The position numbers were made by a program, and so were the translations under genes. The notes beneath the pieces are model-generated. The model did no database searches. It had not been told where the DNA came from and worked only from the letters and a program-made list of their open reading frames with translations. From CAWEHQ01 sp051001995 (GTDB taxonomy: Bacteria > Actinomycetota > Thermoleophilia > Solirubrobacterales > Thermoleophilaceae), in contig JBPCMT010000158.1 of the NCBI GenBank assembly GCA_051001995.1, positions 1-12,305 of the forward strand: a stretch of DNA of 12,305 nt, written 5' to 3'. The stretch's first letter is position 1; the number at the start of each line of letters is the position of its first letter. Positions 12,149 through 12,305 of the stretch are shown here, piece by piece.

Positions 12149-12305
12149 ATGGCCGTCGCCGCCCAGCCGTACATCGAGAAGACCGACGAGCAGCGCGCGA
12201 TCACCGAGATGGTGCGCCAGTTCGTGGACGAGCAGGTGCTGCCGATCGCCGCGGAGCACGACCACGAGGACAAGTTCCCGGGCGCGGTCGTCGAGCAGAT
12301 GCGCG
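12149..12305 (+). CDS. acyl-CoA dehydrogenase, N-terminal fragment
   Basis: The first 52 codons of a gene that runs off the right edge. The sequence from TDEQRAITEMVRQFVDEQVL (residues 12-31) through PIAAEHDHEDKFP (32-44) is the N-terminal helical region typical of FAD-dependent acyl-CoA dehydrogenases, which introduce the alpha-beta double bond in acyl-CoAs. Catalytic and FAD-binding parts lie outside the window, so the substrate class cannot be told. AGGAG (12140-12144) is four bases before the ATG. Its own -10 (TAAAAT) overlaps the previous stop. With the nearby acyl-CoA synthetase it suggests beta-oxidation or short/branched-chain acyl catabolism in this neighbourhood. Confidence 0.86.
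   Translation, partial: MAVAAQPYIEKTDEQRAITEMVRQFVDEQVLPIAAEHDHEDKFPGAVVEQMR

Noticed and set aside
10942..12273. Very long minus-strand open frame extending the acyl-CoA synthetase to 918 residues
   Set aside because: The extra N-terminal 440 residues are Arg/Ala/Gly-rich antisense of the glycosyltransferase and acyl-CoA dehydrogenase genes; homology starts at NFARDF and the -10 is adjacent.
1..12305. Search for tRNA, rRNA, CRISPR, transposase, integrase or defence genes
   Set aside because: None found; gene content and composition look like ordinary chromosomal core with no sign of a mobile island.

Overview
The window is about 12.3 kb of very GC-rich bacterial chromosome with strong G/C third-position bias and frequent GTG starts. 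Many genes have a TANNNT -10 element only 6-9 bases before the start codon and no Shine-Dalgarno sequence, which is a leaderless style typical of Actinomycetota. The gene set (SigA-type sigma factor, type I-alpha glutamine synthetase, DUF427, DUF255 thioredoxin protein, c-di-AMP riboswitch) fits a soil actinobacterium. A member of Thermoleophilia is my best guess, but that placement is inference from overall character, not from a marker gene. I see no mobile element, CRISPR array, tRNA, rRNA or defence island.

Layout. 1-507 (-): DUF427 protein, C-terminus cut by the window edge. 603-1789 (+): a possible 35-codon ORF joined by an ATGA overlap to a SigA/RpoD-family sigma factor. 1896-2384 (+): membrane-anchored monoheme cytochrome c, ending at a bidirectional hairpin shared with the convergent SDR oxidoreductase (2444-3250, -). 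3304-3848 (+): promoter, c-di-AMP (ydaO-type) riboswitch, and a small Arg-rich single-pass membrane protein of unknown function. 4027-5038 (+): an AhpD-like protein lacking its catalytic cysteines, then an HxlR-family regulator; a YodB-box-like palindrome overlaps the AhpD-like gene's -10. 5186-6535 (+): glutamine synthetase glnA, convergent with the DUF255/thioredoxin-fold protein (6602-8560, -). 8630-9520 (+): secreted or anchored purple-acid-phosphatase-like metallophosphoesterase, whose stop overlaps that of a convergent medium-chain acyl-CoA synthetase (9517-10941, -). 10984-12117 (+): GT4 glycosyltransferase, divergent from the synthetase over 42 bp. 12149-end (+): start of an acyl-CoA dehydrogenase.

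How they work together. Most genes look like single transcription units with their own promoters, so this is not one pathway. Two local groupings stand out. The AhpD-like/HxlR pair looks like an autoregulated thiol- or quinone-stress module: the HxlR protein has a cysteine where YodB has its redox sensor, and the promoter carries a TACT-N7-AGTA palindrome. The acyl-CoA synthetase and acyl-CoA dehydrogenase suggest fatty-acid activation and oxidation nearby, though a glycosyltransferase lies between them. The most intriguing item is the riboswitch controlling a small membrane protein I do not recognise.
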